From the NCBI GenBank assembly GCA_024516035.1, contig CM044955.1:50879074-50943073 (forward strand): a DNA stretch of 64,000 bases, read 5' to 3'. Made by a program: the position numbers and the translations under genes. Shown here in pieces: positions 20,706-31,644 of this stretch. The notes under the pieces are model-generated. The model worked only from the letters and a program-made list of their open reading frames with translations. It had not been told where the DNA came from and did no database searches. Source of the stretch: Bactericera cockerelli (taxonomy: Eukaryota > Arthropoda > Insecta > Hemiptera > Triozidae). How positions within the stretch are numbered: the stretch's first letter is position 1; every line of letters begins with the position of its first letter.

Positions 20706-21394
20706 TTATTTTTCGTATTTACTTGAGAGTTAAACATTATATACGTAATAGCAGGAGTCAGGACCAAAATCAAAGGATTTCTATGTTCTCTTCGGGCCGA
20801 ATAAATTTTGGAAACAATTTTATTTCGAGTGTTCATTTTTTAAATAGACATGCGGAGCCAGGGAAAATGGTGGATACTCTTGCTTGTTTCTGAACCTGGA
20901 GGTCAATGGTGCGATTTCCGCCTGCAGCAAATATTTCAGTCGTCAGGTCTTTCTTGTATCCTGTCCTTCCAAATTGAACTTTGAAAAAACCCAGCATTTG
21001 AAAATATGGTCTCTCTATCCAATCATATACTAAAGAGAAAATATTCGATTAAAAAATACTTGATGTACACGTTGTATTCCAGGAGAGCTACAATTATAAA
21101 TTGTAAAAATATAAATTGAACATTAAAATAAAAGTGGATGATTTTCACTACAATGAATTCTTATAAATTTATGAGCAAACCCCTGCAGGAAAAAAAAAAT
21201 TGTCATTTTCATAGAACTGCTCGAAACACCTCAGGTAATATTGTCGTTCTGGGATTCGAAGAGCAAAAATGATAATATAACAAAAGTAAACTATCATTTT
21301 ACATTGTTTATTAGAAGTGAAAGTACCATTTGAAACAGGTTGCCAAGGAGCGCCTTTAATTACGAGGAGCTATGTTTTAATCTTCGAGGGGGAT
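20706..21394. other. No gene recognised
   Basis: AT-rich unique sequence, nothing supported. Confidence 0.3.
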
Positions 21395-21565
21395 TCGAAA
21401 GGGGTTATACTCTCCATTTGCTGGAAATTCCAAGCTACTTACATTAATCTCACCTAGGATGAGTTGGGTCGGGAATTGCGAATATTACCAAGATTCATAT
21501 CAAAGTCACCCATCAAGTCTTGACCTCGGTGGACGATGCTCAGTTGTATAACGAAATCTAGTGTA
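21395..21565 (-). mobile_element. 5S rRNA-derived SINE, antisense
   Basis: Read in reverse, the region at 21505-21550 gives GACTTGATGGGTGACTTTG preceded by GTCCACCGAGGTCAA, matching 5S box C. The body is recognisable by CCATTTGCTGGAAATTCC and AATCTCACCTAGGATGAG. Confidence 0.7.
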
Positions 21566-23544
21566 GCTTCCAATAGGCTTCATTCACGGATCAACTACCT
21601 TTCTTCTTTCTTTTATTTCAATACAGAATAACCTCAGCAAAAGAATATTGTACTCCTATCAACTCCTATGGAAACCTCCCACACGGCTCTGATGTGCTAT
21701 CAAAGATGACAATTTGTGAAAACTCTTTGAATACCGTCCTATTATGCTGCTCTCGGCTTTTCAATAGAGGATTTTCAATTTTCAAACTCTCGACGTCGCA
21801 TTGAAAGCCTTCGCATGGGTTTTCTGTCTTGTGAGGAGAAAGGAGGGCAATATTTTCATATCATTCACAATCATCCACTTCATCCGTGAGCTTCTATGAA
21901 TGTGTGGATATACTATCCTATGACTGTGGGTATATAAATAATATCCTGTGAATGTGGATATATAAATTATATCCTATGAATGTGGATATAGTATAAAGGA
22001 ACTTCCTCGTTCCGTGCGAGCAGGCAAACTGAAGCCATATGACGATGTACAGAAATATCCTCACTGATTTGCTCGATAGTAGAGAAGTTTCAGTTGCAAT
22101 ATGTATGAAATGAGTATAGGTTTGACTTCTTAGGTACTTCCGTTAATTTTTAATGTTAGAAACGGTAGTATTTTTTCTAAAATGTGTATTTCTTGTTTTT
22201 TCTCAAAAAAAACCTACTTTGCCTGGTCAATCTGGTCATGTTGGCGATGGCGAATGAATTGCGAATTTTCTGGTTCTGCATGGATCTGCCCAGAATCTAC
22301 GGGGATATATTGAGTTACTTTTACATCCATCGACACTTAAAAACGAGATCTAACGCGCGTGGCATATTCTGGTGTATAAATATGTATATATCTCGTCTTG
22401 GAGAAAGAGGTATGTGAGAAAGGATTTCTCCAACTCAAAGTACAAGGAATAAGATGGCCTTTCTTTACAATGTTTTTAGAGCTTTGTGCTGATTGCTCTG
22501 TATTCTACATATGTATAAGAGAAATAGATACTGATAATGAAGGATTCCACACAGATGATGAAACTTTGAGTGTGCTTCGAACCAATGAGCAATACTGTTA
22601 AAGGAGAGTGTGTCGGGGAAATACCTATTAAAACATTGATGAAGTTGATAACTAAGGGAAGTCATCACACTTTATACATGATGATGGCGATGATGAATTT
22701 ACTGACGATGAAAAGGTCGATGAAGCTTTGGTAGTGAATGTGGTTACGGCGAATATCAAGTCATGTAATCAGTCATGTAAACAATCTGTGATCTGTGTAG
22801 ATTTGATTCCACCCAATGCTTCGATTTTTTCTCACTAATTTGAGTTAAAACCACAAAAAAAACCAAGGGTTAGGTGATAGAAAACGCTTTGACGATAACC
22901 TCACCCCGTGGTTAGCTTCAACTAAAAAGTATTATTACTATTACTACGAAGCTGATACGACAATGATGATGACATTCATAGGAGTCTGAGCGATAAAAGG
23001 AGTGTTGCCATCTTTTTAATGTGCATACCCGCAGCTAATAACAAACTTTCCCAGTTAATTTTATTACTGTGTCCCACAGGTATTTATTTTATAGCTTTTT
23101 CATTTCAGCCGACGAAAGTCCTTCGACATTACGTGCAAGTGCCGTATCGCATTATTCACTTTGTACCTCGAGCCAGGTTAGTAATACGCTATTCGTGTGT
23201 CATCAAATAAATTCCATTTAATCGGCTGGGTCGATGTCAACTGACCTTTTCAAGGGGTGATTGATACAAAACACGGTTGAACCTATGGTGATGAAAATGT
23301 TCCAAGGAGAATTGTCATAAGGAGAAATAATAATGACCTCGCTCCATATGTGAGAACGACTCTGCCAATTTTGAATAAATGTTTGCGGGAAATTTGGTGG
23401 TTCAGCAACATTGATGATGAACAAATGGCACTGACTGATCGATCGACTTTTTTTTATGCCACCATTGAATGTGAGGGCAACCTGACTTGATGTTCAGTTG
23501 GAGATGTAATACAAAGTACCCAAGTTGAAAATTGAACTAGCACT
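21566..23544. other. No gene recognised
   Basis: Mostly unique AT-rich DNA. There is a short direct repeat (ATCCTATGAATGTGGATATA and variants) at about 21900-21985, a GATGATGAT-rich patch at 22670-22720, and a family F hairpin-like piece at 22860-22920. No splice-bounded coding block is convincing. Confidence 0.35.
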
Positions 23545-24014
23545 TTGCCAAAATTTGTGAGAATTCTATGTTGTTTTTACCAAATTTTCTTAGGTTGGTT
23601 CAAACTATTCCGTCGTGCAGGGGTGAAAGGACCCCTACGTAAACTCAAAGACATTTCATGCGTAAGTTATCTAGGAAAGGAGATTTATGAGTCTACCCTC
23701 TCTCCTACAAATGACCCCGAGAGTGAGGAAGAAACTGAACCAGAAGGAGATCCTACAGTTCCGAATCCCATCAAAAGTTTGGAGAAAGCTTTAAAAAGCT
23801 TTGTTGCCATCAGGAATGTCTCTGATTTCCTATCTTCAAACCCAAGTGCAAACACCAAAAAACTTCTTTGACGACCCCCCTTTCCCCCACCGCTTAATTT
23901 CGAACCCCTCCATGGGATCTGATTCTACCTCCGAATTGCGGACACCTCCCAATAGCGGACAAAACATGGTCGACCGAGGTTGTCCGCTATTGGGAGGTTT
24001 TACAGTAATACAAT
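23545..24014 (+). mobile_element. Relic of a Tigger/pogo-like transposon, 3' part
   Basis: An open frame from about 23587 to 23871 ends with PIKSLEKALKSFVAIRN and DFLSSNPSANTKKLL after an acidic stretch (ESEEETEPEGD). This layout resembles the C-terminus of Tigger/pogo transposases (acidic segment, then a helical ALKxLxxxRxFL region). After the stop comes a hairpin, ACCTCCCAATAGCGGACAA with its inverse (23944-23998), ending GGTTTTACAGTA. TIRs of this type (CAGTAAAACCTCCC...) with a TA target are known in Tigger-like elements. The DDE core is absent. Classification is from memory. Confidence 0.4.
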
Positions 24015-24629
24015 TTATGAATAACTTGTCCAAAAACATATCATTTTACTTTTACTCTGTCATGAACCTGTTTTTAAAAAAATCGCATCTCCTGTTTCTT
24101 GTTAAAAAATTTAATTAAACCTACGTGGGATAGCTCGAACAAGAAGAATAATGCTTTTTTTTCAGGAAAATTGAACATTTTTTTACCTTCAGGAAAATTG
24201 AAGAACGTTTTTTATCCTCCTCAGGTGAGCACGAGGATAATCCTTGGGGCACATTCAGAGCACCCGGGGCGTACTGGGGACGCCATGTCCTATCAATGGG
24301 GAACCAAGGTGCTTAACAAGGGTGTTCCGGTTTTTTGTTCCTCTTGTATTTGACTTTTAGGAATCATGGGGTAACAGGTATGTAGGGGAAGAGCAAGAGA
24401 GAAGTGTTTATGAGAGAGACAAAAGGGATATAAGATACGGACACAACAGGAATAATGATAAAACGGAGGAGGGAGTGTGAGACGGAGAAGGTGGTAAGGA
24501 AAATGGGAGATGATAAAACTGAGAAAGAAAAGAGAGAGAGAGAGAGACGTACTAATTATCTGTTGGATTTTTTTCAAACCGCCAGTAAGTTCAAAAGTTA
24601 CCTCCCACGGGTAAGAGCATTTTTAAGCC
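24015..24629. other. No gene recognised
   Basis: AT-rich, then purine-biased at about 24375-24550. No exon supported. Confidence 0.3.
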
Positions 24630-24830
24630 AACTTTTATGGCACGTTATATTCACCAGTTCTCATAAGATCGCTCAAGTGAAGCAACGTCCGACGAGGATT
24701 AAACTTGCTGGGTGTCACGTCAGGTTCGAACCCCCGAGATGCTGTTCATTACCACGACCCTACCCAGGCGGGGTGAGGTTCATGCATGTGCGGTTTGCCA
24801 GTCGCCCCTGTCTAGGTCGACCTCCGGAGT
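24630..24830 (+). mobile_element. 5S rRNA-derived SINE, sense copy with full head
   Basis: ATTCACCAGTTCTCATAAGA, then TCGCTCAAGTGAAGCAACGT and CCGACGAGGATTAAACTTG, match 5S through box C. The body follows (CTACCCAGGCGGGGTGAGG). A short sense remnant with the same head motif lies at about 25015-25060 (TTAAGCAACGTCCAACGAG). Confidence 0.8.
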
Positions 24831-25011
24831 GCAGGAGAGGATTGGCATAGAAAGAATTCTTTCAGTCAGTCTGAAGGGCACATTTCATAGTGACAAAACC
24901 CCCAGTTCTCGTATAAAATATTATTATTTATAAGTTGACGGGAGATACCCATTTTACAAGTGTCCCTAACCTATCTAAAACGTAAAACTAAGGCTTTATT
25001 CATGTTAAGAT

Positions 25012-25062
25012 TGTTAAGCAACGTCCAACGAGTTTAGTCCTTGAAGGGTGACTAATTGACTA
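25012..25062 (+). mobile_element. 5S rRNA-derived SINE head fragment
   Basis: GTTAAGCAACGTCCAACGAG, then CCTTGAAGGGTGACTAA: the box C region only, with the body missing. Confidence 0.65.
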
Positions 25063-25679
25063 TAGCTTTTGTTAACCCTTATCTGAAGATCTTTCTTTCA
25101 CCTTCTTTCTGTCCCATCGCCTACATTCCTTTCCTTTTTCTACTCTAGCGGGTGAGTGGAGTTAATGCCATGTTTTCCAGGCTAAAAATAGGAGGCTCCA
25201 GCTCTGTTCCGTGGGTAGAGCTTAATTAGAAAGGCGCAGCTACATATATAAATATGTATGTACATACATATTTCTAGTTTTCGTAGCAACTTCCAGCCTA
25301 ATCGCATCAGCTCGGCCCAGTGTGAACTCCCAGTTCCGGAAATAACGAATCGTTATAGGACAGGTATTTATAGTATTAATTTTCTACCTGCTTTCTATCA
25401 ACTTCTTCAAATAAATTTCAGGTTGTTATTATTATAATTAATAATTACTTCCGAGAAATTTTTCTTCAATTGAAAATTTGAAAGTCGGGCTTTCTAGCTG
25501 TATATTACTTCTGTGGCGTAACAAAGCTGTGGCCAGCTTTCGTGACGGAAAATCTTATTTTAGAATACCTGTTGGGCAGCTGATAAAATCTAAGGGTCGC
25601 GGTCGGCTTAGATTTACTAATCCTGTTTCATAACACGGCCCTAAGTCCTAATTAGGCAATAAAACTTAATCAGGATCTA
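25063..25679. other. No gene recognised
   Basis: Unique sequence. An alternating ACATATATAAATATGTATGT patch lies at about 25238-25270. Nothing coding supported. Confidence 0.3.
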
Positions 25680-25849
25680 TTTTTGTTGTATTTTTCTCTT
25701 CACTCCTCTCTTTCTATCTCCCTCTTCATCTCTCTCTGCTTTATCTCTTCTTCCCTATATCTATCTCATTTGCTTTCCTTTAGTAATACTAATTTTATTT
25801 CATTCACATTTTCATCATTATTATATACAGAAAGAAAAAAGAAAGAGAG

Positions 25850-25893
<44 letters not shown>

Positions 25894-26075
25894 AAGAGAG
25901 AGAGGAGAGAGAGGAGGAGAGAGAGGAGAGGAAGAGGAGAGAGAAGGGAGAGAGAGGAGAGAGAGAAGGAGAGAGAAAAGGAGAGAGAGAGAGAAGGAGA
26001 GAGAGAGAGAGAGAGAGGAGAGAGAGGAAGGGAGGAGAGAAAGGGGGGAGAGAGGAGAGAGAGAAAGGAGAGAAG

Positions 26076-26115
<40 letters not shown>

Positions 26116-26240
26116 GAGGAGAGAGAGAAGGAGAGAGAGAAAGGAGAGAGAGAGAAAGAGGAAAGGATAAGGAGAATATTGAAAGGAGAGAGAATGGAGA
26201 AAGATTTTCTAAGAAAAGGGTAGACAGAGAGCTGGTTGCG
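25680..26240 (+). repeat. CT-rich lead-in and long (GA)n/(GGAGA)n block
   Basis: About 25690-25780 is pyrimidine-rich. About 25830-26240 is almost uninterrupted purine, with pure (GA)n of about 36 bases from 25850 and further (GA)n stretches at 25985-26010 and 26080-26110. The 186- and 153-codon open frames are artefacts of this composition. Confidence 0.9.
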
Positions 26241-26439
26241 TAGAGAAAGAGAGATATGGCCGATCAAATATTGAATAAACAAATTTGTTATTGAAAGAGT
26301 TTTTAGTTTTTATCAAAGCTTTAGCATTTGCTCAATGATAAGAGATGGCACGAGCCTATTCGGCCTGTACTCAAACTATTGACATGAAACAGAATTTGTA
26401 TATGTATAGGGTTTTTTCTTTATCAGATAGCTTTTATCT

Positions 26440-26536
26440 CATTTTCTCAAATCGATAAGTGATGGTGGACTCGTAACGTGGAGGTCGGTGGTTCGAGTTC
26501 CAGGTTCAGCAAAGATTTAGTACAGCACTAAATTTA
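26440..26536 (+). mobile_element. tRNA-derived SINE, family C, partial
   Basis: CGATAAGTGATGGTGGACTC, GGAGGTCGGTGGTTCGAGTT and GTTCAGCAAAGATTTAGTA match family C. Family B begins right after it. Confidence 0.65.
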
Positions 26537-26539
26537 ATA

Positions 26540-26800
26540 GCAAGGTAGTCACCGTGGCAGAGTGAGTTAGCGCGCTAGGCGTTGCACGCATGGTGACCTG
26601 GGTTCGATCCCCAGCGGGGAAAGAATTTTTCTGCTCTGTACTTGGATGTTCGGGGTCCACTCATACCTCGTGAGGAAAAATGAGAATCTGCTTTATGTGA
26701 GCAGCGACCAGTGCCGGAATTGTAGGCAAAAATAAGGTATTAGGATATTAAAAGATATGGAAAAGTCCTATAATTCTGCGCTAACCACTAAAAATTGTAA
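26540..26800 (+). mobile_element. tRNA-derived SINE, family B, sense
   Basis: TAGTCACCGTGGCAGAGTGA, TAGCGCGCTAGGCGTTGC, CCTGGGTTCGATCCCCAGC (B box), TCTGCTCTGTACTTGGATG and CATACCTCGTGAGGAAAAA occur in order, as in 61664-61971 inverted. The 3' half is diverged. Confidence 0.75.
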
Positions 26801-26859
26801 TATAATAACACAAAGAAACACATTTATTATTATATTACTTAATCACAATTACTTGGTAT

Positions 26860-27340
26860 CACATCGTCAACATTGTGATTAACACAAATAAGATAACTTT
26901 TATAAGAGTGAGAAAGAAAAAGGTAAACCCGGAAAGATAATGGAACGTGACAAAGTGAGTTGGAAATTGTGAAGGAGAAATAAAAACTCTCGACATTACT
27001 GTAAAGGTTCTGCAGAAAGTGAAAGTAAAAAGAATTAAGAAAGGAGGAAGGGGAAGGGGGAGGTGGAGGAGGAGGAGGAGGAGCAAGAGGATGTGGAAAT
27101 GGAAAGTGTGAGCGAAGTAGAAAATTAATTAATTAGGAATGAGAGGAAAATTAAAGAGGGAAGAGAAATCGAAAATAAAGGAGAGGAGGAGTGAAAAGGA
27201 ATAACTCCGAAGTATATGTACTAGTATAGATTGAGAATTATGAGAGGAGAGGGTGGTGGACGATGGAAGTGAAAGATAATTGAAAGTAAAAAGGGAAGAG
27301 TGAAAGTTGAAGTATGCTATAGGAGAGAGAAATGGAGATG
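26860..27340 (+). repeat. Purine-rich block
   Basis: G/A-rich sequence with (GGA)n at about 27055-27085. No coding evidence. Confidence 0.6.
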
Positions 27341-27360
27341 TAGAGAATCAGAGAGTAGAA

Positions 27361-27647
27361 TTAACACTTTGTACGCCAAGCCCAAAATCGTGATTTTCCC
27401 CTGAGGCCACGATACAAAGGATTGTTTCTCAATATGTGCGACGTGGCCCCCAGCAATTTTGTTTTTCATGGGGGCCCACATCGCTCATATTGAGAGACAC
27501 TTTGTTACCTCTGTGGCCCATACTTTGTGGCCCATACTGAGAGACAATGCTTCAAATTGAGGTCTAGTGTCTCTCAAAATGAGAGACGTGGCCCCAGCGG
27601 GAAGTCGCTGTCGCTCATATTGAGCGACGTGGCGTACAAAGTGTTAA
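27361..27647. mobile_element. piggyBac-type MITE with TTAA target duplication
   Basis: It is bounded by TTAA at 27361-27364 and 27644-27647. The ends CACTTTGTACGCCA and TGGCGTACAAAGTG are perfect 14-bp inverted repeats. Inside, a TCTCAATATGAGAGAC-like palindromic motif with GACGTGGCCC recurs about five times in both orientations. It has no coding capacity, so it would depend on a piggyBac-family transposase elsewhere. Confidence 0.85.
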
Positions 27648-27649
27648 GG

Positions 27650-27825
27650 GTTTGGTGGAAGAGATTGCCACAGGCAATAACCCCGCCTTTAGATAAGACA
27701 TTCCCTCTTTTGTTCTTGTTTCTTTGTTCAATCTATTTATTTTTTCTTTATAATTTCATTGTATTTTACTGAATATATGTATTTTGTATTAACTAATAAA
27801 GCGTAACATAATACTAATAGCTCTA
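27650..27825 (+). mobile_element. LINE-tail family F copy
   Basis: TGGAAGAGATTGCCACAGGC, then AATAACCCCGCC and a T-rich body ending AATAAAGCGTAAC with an (ATA)-like tail. It abuts the piggyBac MITE. Confidence 0.65.
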
Positions 27826-28450
27826 GTAGAAGGTAAGAAGAGGTGGAAGAGAAAAAAAGGAGACGAGAAATATGAAAAAAAGAGAAGTAAGAAGAGAGTA
27901 GGAGTTCAGGCAGGGAAAGGAAAAAAAGAAGGCGAAGAGGTAAGAAGATAGTTGAAGATAAGAAAGACGAAGCAAAGTGAAATAAAGAGGAGGAGAGGTA
28001 AGAACGGATTAGGTAATAGAAAATGAGGAAGATGAAAAGAAAGGAGGAAAGGGAGGAGGAGAAAGAAAAGAGAGTTGGAAAAGAGGAGGAGAAGAAGCAG
28101 AAGCAGAAGACGTAAGAATGGAGTAGTAGGAAATAAAAAATAAGGAGGAGAGGAGAAGACAGAAACTAAGAAGGCGAGGAGGTAAGAAAGGAGTATAAAA
28201 TGAAAAGAAAGGAGGAGAATAGGTAAGAAAGGAGTAGAAAATGAAAATAAAGGAGGAGGAGAGGGAGCAGAAAGAAACTAAGAAGGCGAGGAGGTAAGAA
28301 AGGAGTAGAAAATGAATAGAAAGGAGGAGGAGAGGTAAGAAAGGAGTAGAAAATGAAAATAAAGGAGGAGGAGAGGGAGCAGAAAGAAACTAAGAAGGCG
28401 AGGAGGTAAGAAAGGAGTAGAAAATTAATAGAAAGGAGGAAGAGAGGGAA
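27826..28450 (+). repeat. Purine-rich block with internal 112-bp duplication
   Basis: G/A-rich. The segment beginning AGAAAGAAACTAAGAAGGCG occurs at about 28269 and again at about 28381, with AGGTAAGAAAGGAGTAGAAA repeated between. The minus-strand open frame over it is low complexity. Confidence 0.75.
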
Positions 28451-28635
28451 GAAAAGGAGTGGGAGTGAGTCAATTAGGGTAATCAAGTTATGTCGGCGCG
28501 GTGTTTTCTGGATTAAAATGGAAGCCCCTCTCAGGCTTGGTACAGGAATAATTTTACTCATGACGGCAGAAAACAATTCAATTCCAAGCTCCTGACTTTC
28601 TGAGATGATTAGCACCAGCATCTGTAACGAACGCG

Positions 28636-28700
28636 TAAGGCTGGCATTTCTGGCCCAACTAGGCTGGGTGAGGTTAATGTGCGTGACGGGTACGATTCCC
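28636..28700 (+). mobile_element. 5S-derived SINE body fragment
   Basis: CTGGCCCAACTAGGCTGGGT then GAGGTTAATGTGCGTGACGG: body only. Confidence 0.5.
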
Positions 28701-28735
28701 CGCGATTTGAGGGAAAAACTCATTCAGATCTCATT

Positions 28736-28921
28736 AGGACGCAGTGCCGACCTCCGTGGCTCAGTGGTTGACCCGGAGGTTGTGGTTTCGAATCCCGACC
28801 GGAGCGGAAAGTTCTAACCAAGCTTTATCATATCCGGAATGGCGTGGACGTAAAGATTTAGTACCCTGAAGTAATGTGAAAGCGGTGAGGCATTACCTTT
28901 AAAAAAAATAAGGACGCAGTG
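28736..28921 (+). mobile_element. tRNA-derived SINE, family A, with 11-bp target duplications
   Basis: The body is 28747-28910. The A box is TGGCTCAGTGG and the B box GGTTTCGAATCCC; CATATCCGGAATGGCGTGGA and GTACCCTGAAGTAATGTGA match the copy at 321-490, and the tail is A-rich. AGGACGCAGTG flanks it at 28736-28746 and 28911-28921. Confidence 0.9.
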
Positions 28922-28967
28922 TTAATTGTACGGAGTAACCTGGTTCTCAAGTAGGTTTATGTAGTAA

Positions 28968-29210
28968 CAAGCGGGCTGTCGCCCGCTTTGCGGGCCGAGG
29001 CATGGCCGTGAAAGCAAAAAATCCTTTTTCGCCAATGGCAGGTGTTGTAGTGGGAGTTTCGAAAAATCCCGTCTTATTGCACATCTAGACTATAAGACAA
29101 AGCTACCTACCAAATTTCAGCTTCCTAGGACTTACGGTTTAGACTGTAGAGCGATGATCAGTCAGTGGTCAGTGTCTTTGACATTTATATATTAAGATGT
29201 TTTTTTTTAC
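28968..29210 (+). repeat. Unclassified dispersed repeat with GC hairpin
   Basis: CGGGCTGTCGCCCGCTTTGC forms overlapping GC-rich hairpins (GGGC..GCCC, GCCCGC..GCGGGC). CTACCAAATTTCAGCTTCCT and a GTCAGTGGTCAGTG run follow, and the segment ends ACATTTATATATTAAGATG. The phrase with AAATTTCAGCTT recurs at 55867 and later. The layout resembles non-autonomous Helitron-like elements, but I cannot establish this. Confidence 0.4.
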
Positions 29211-29569
29211 CCTGAGTTCAAAGATCTCCAACTTCCAACCTACTTCATCTGCCATCGACTTGAAGTCTGAAATTTTCATAGAGATGTAAGTTCAATGGAT
29301 TAATTTTCATTTCGAAACTCCATCCCATCAGGATACCATCAGGATATTATAGTTGGATGTAATGAAGACACGCAATTTCACACTGTTTCCTTTCATTTTA
29401 TGTTCTCCTTATACCCTGCTCAGCTTCACTGATGATTCAGTGAGCCTTGTAATTATATCACATTTCAATTTGAAACATAATACTACTTTGGATCAGAGGT
29501 TCTATGCAGGTTGTGGATTAGATTTCCACATGACGCCAATATTTCTAGCACTTTTCTTTTTTTTGGGGG

Positions 29570-29795
29570 TTTAACGTCGCTTTCAATTGCATGGTCATAT
29601 CACGACGGGGGCGTTACCCTCCATTCGCAGGAAACTCACAAACCTGCTACCCACATTAACCTCATCCAGCCGGGGTTTGGCCGTAATGCCAGCATCACGA
29701 AGTCTTCACCTCGCTGGACGTTGGTTCATTCGGGCATCCTACGAGAACCGATGGATTCAACGCGCCATTGACGCTGGCTTTACTATATTTTTTTC
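29570..29795 (-). mobile_element. 5S rRNA-derived SINE, antisense
   Basis: It has TTTAACGTCGCTTTCAATTG, CACGACGGGGGCGTTACCC, GGAAACTCACAAACCTGC and CATTAACCTCATCCAGCC, then the inverted head TCACCTCGCTGGACGTTGG. An A-rich tail (T-rich on plus) lies on its left. Confidence 0.8.
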
Positions 29796-30239
29796 TTGAC
29801 ACAAATAACTTCTTCATGGGTTTGTATTAATTTCTCTCTGTTAAAACTCCAACTGTTTCACTATACCTACAGAAAGGTGATAATTTGCAAGCCAGAATGG
29901 ACTGTTTTACAATCTCCGTCAAAAATTTGTTTGATCACGTACGTTCATTACAAGCACTCTCTGTCGTAAAAGTTAAACCTGCTTTGCCGACAAAAAAGTT
30001 GAAACTTTCAACGTTTGAGCTATCAAAGTTTTAACCGAATTCATGAGTTAGTGCAGACTATGTACGTAAATTTGCTCAAACTTTTCCGAAAAGTTTTTTA
30101 CTGAAATTTTGACACTGAAAAAAATAAATGTATTTGATTTTATATGTACCAACAGTACATGTCGACATGTTACTATGTATGGAGTGTACATTCTATAATT
30201 AAATGAAAAAAATTAATTTTAAAGGAAAATCATCATTTT
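29796..30239. other. No gene recognised
   Basis: AT-rich unique DNA, nothing supported. Confidence 0.3.
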
Positions 30240-30320
30240 TTTGGTGTTTAACGTCACTTTCAACTGCATAGCCATATCGAGAAGGGGGTTTACCCTCCAT
30301 TCGTTGGAAACTTACCAATC
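30240..30320 (-). mobile_element. 5S-derived SINE, 3' fragment, antisense
   Basis: GTTTAACGTCACTTTCAACT, AAGGGGGTTTACCCTCCATT and TTGGAAACTTACCAATC: the 3' end only. Confidence 0.65.
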
Positions 30321-30509
30321 AGCTCTCTAGAATGTCGACCAGAACATTCACCACTTTTCTCGAAATGGTCGGTTTTCCTTGATGGGCTACAATGCGAAGT
30401 ATGACATGTGTATGTAACTACATACATATGTATTCACATTATACACTATGAATGCATAGTGCCACGTACAAAGTTTTATGAAGGGAAATTAATATTCTTC
30501 ACGAGCGAC

Positions 30510-30985
30510 ATTTTTCACCTTCCCTCTCTTCCTCTCCCATTATCTTTATCTCTCTCTCTCATTTCCTCTTTTTCTCTCCTACCTCATTCATTATATTTTT
30601 CTCTCATTCTCTTTAACTCCCTCGCTCTATTTTTTTCTCTACGCACCTCTCTCTCATTTTCTTTTACTCTCTCACTCTCACTATTTTTTGGTCTATTATG
30701 TTCTTCTGCTCTTTTTTCCTCTCCTATTTTCTTCCTCTCCAACTCTTTCCCTACCTCTCTCTTATTTTCTCTCCCCATCCCTCTATCAATTTATTTTACA
30801 CTCTCTCTCTCTCTCTTTCTGTATCCCAGTCTTTCATTTTCTCTATCCCCATCCCTCCATTAATTTCTTACACTTTCTCTCTTTGTCTGCCTCACTATCT
30901 ATCTCTCTATTCTATCCCTATATCTCTCTTTCTCTCTTCTCCCTCTCATTCACTCTTGTGTACTTTTTCTCCCTCCGATAGTTGA
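30510..30985 (+). repeat. Polypyrimidine (CT)n-rich block
   Basis: C/T-rich with several (TC)n runs. The 151-, 97- and 95-codon open frames over it are Ser/Leu/Phe artefacts. Confidence 0.85.
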
Positions 30986-31133
30986 AGTATCCACCAGTTA
31001 ACTATCGGTCTCGAGTATTCTGGAGTGACAAAAACTTGTGACCATAACTAGCGTCGAAGAAATAAATAAATGCTTTTCTGATCAGCAGACTTGGCGGGGC
31101 CAACTTCTAGCGGTATTTTGATGGGGAGGGTAG

Positions 31134-31644
31134 GAGGAGAAGCAGAATGAGAAGAAGAAGCAGAATAAGGAGGAGAAGCAGAATAAGGAGGAGAAGCAGA
31201 ATAAGGAGGAGAAGCAGAATAAGGAGGAGAAGCAGAATAAGGAGGAGAAGCAGAATAAGGAGGAGAAGCAGAATAAGGAAGAGAAGCAGAATAAGGAGAA
31301 GAAGCAGAATAAGGAGAAGAAACAGAATAAGGAGGAGAAGCAGAAAAAAGAAGAGAAGCAGAATAAGGGGAAGAAGTAGAATAAGGCGAAGAAGCAGAAT
31401 AAGGAGAAGAAGCAGAATAAGGAGAAGAAGCAGAATAAGGAGAAGAAGCAGAATAAGGAGAAGAAGCAGAATAAGGCGAAGAAGCAGAATAAGGAGAAGA
31501 AGCAGAATAAGGAGAAGAAGCAGAATAAGGAAGAGAAGCAGAATAAGGGGGAGAAGCAGAATAAGGAAGAGAAGCAGAATAAGGAAGAGAAGCAGAATAA
31601 GGAAGAGAAGCAGAATAAGGGGGAGAAGCAGAATAAGCAGAAGC
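31134..31644 (+). repeat. 18-bp minisatellite, about 28 copies
   Basis: The unit is AGAAGCAGAATAAGGAGG with purine variants (GGAAG, GGAGA, GGGGG, GGCGA endings). It is open on both strands because 18 is a multiple of three (RRRSRI forward, LILLLL and FCFSSL reverse), so the 180- to 206-codon frames are artefacts. Variants cluster: GGAGG units lie on the left, GGAGA units in the middle, GGAAG/GGGGG on the right. Confidence 0.93.

Noticed and set aside
25683..26282. 186-codon Glu/Arg-rich and 153-codon Ser/Leu-rich frames
   Set aside because: They lie over (GA)n/(GGAGA)n sequence; no complex sequence on either side is in frame.
28166..28723. 185-codon minus-strand frame
   Set aside because: Most of it is the complement of a duplicated purine block; the N-terminal part is a 5S SINE body fragment.
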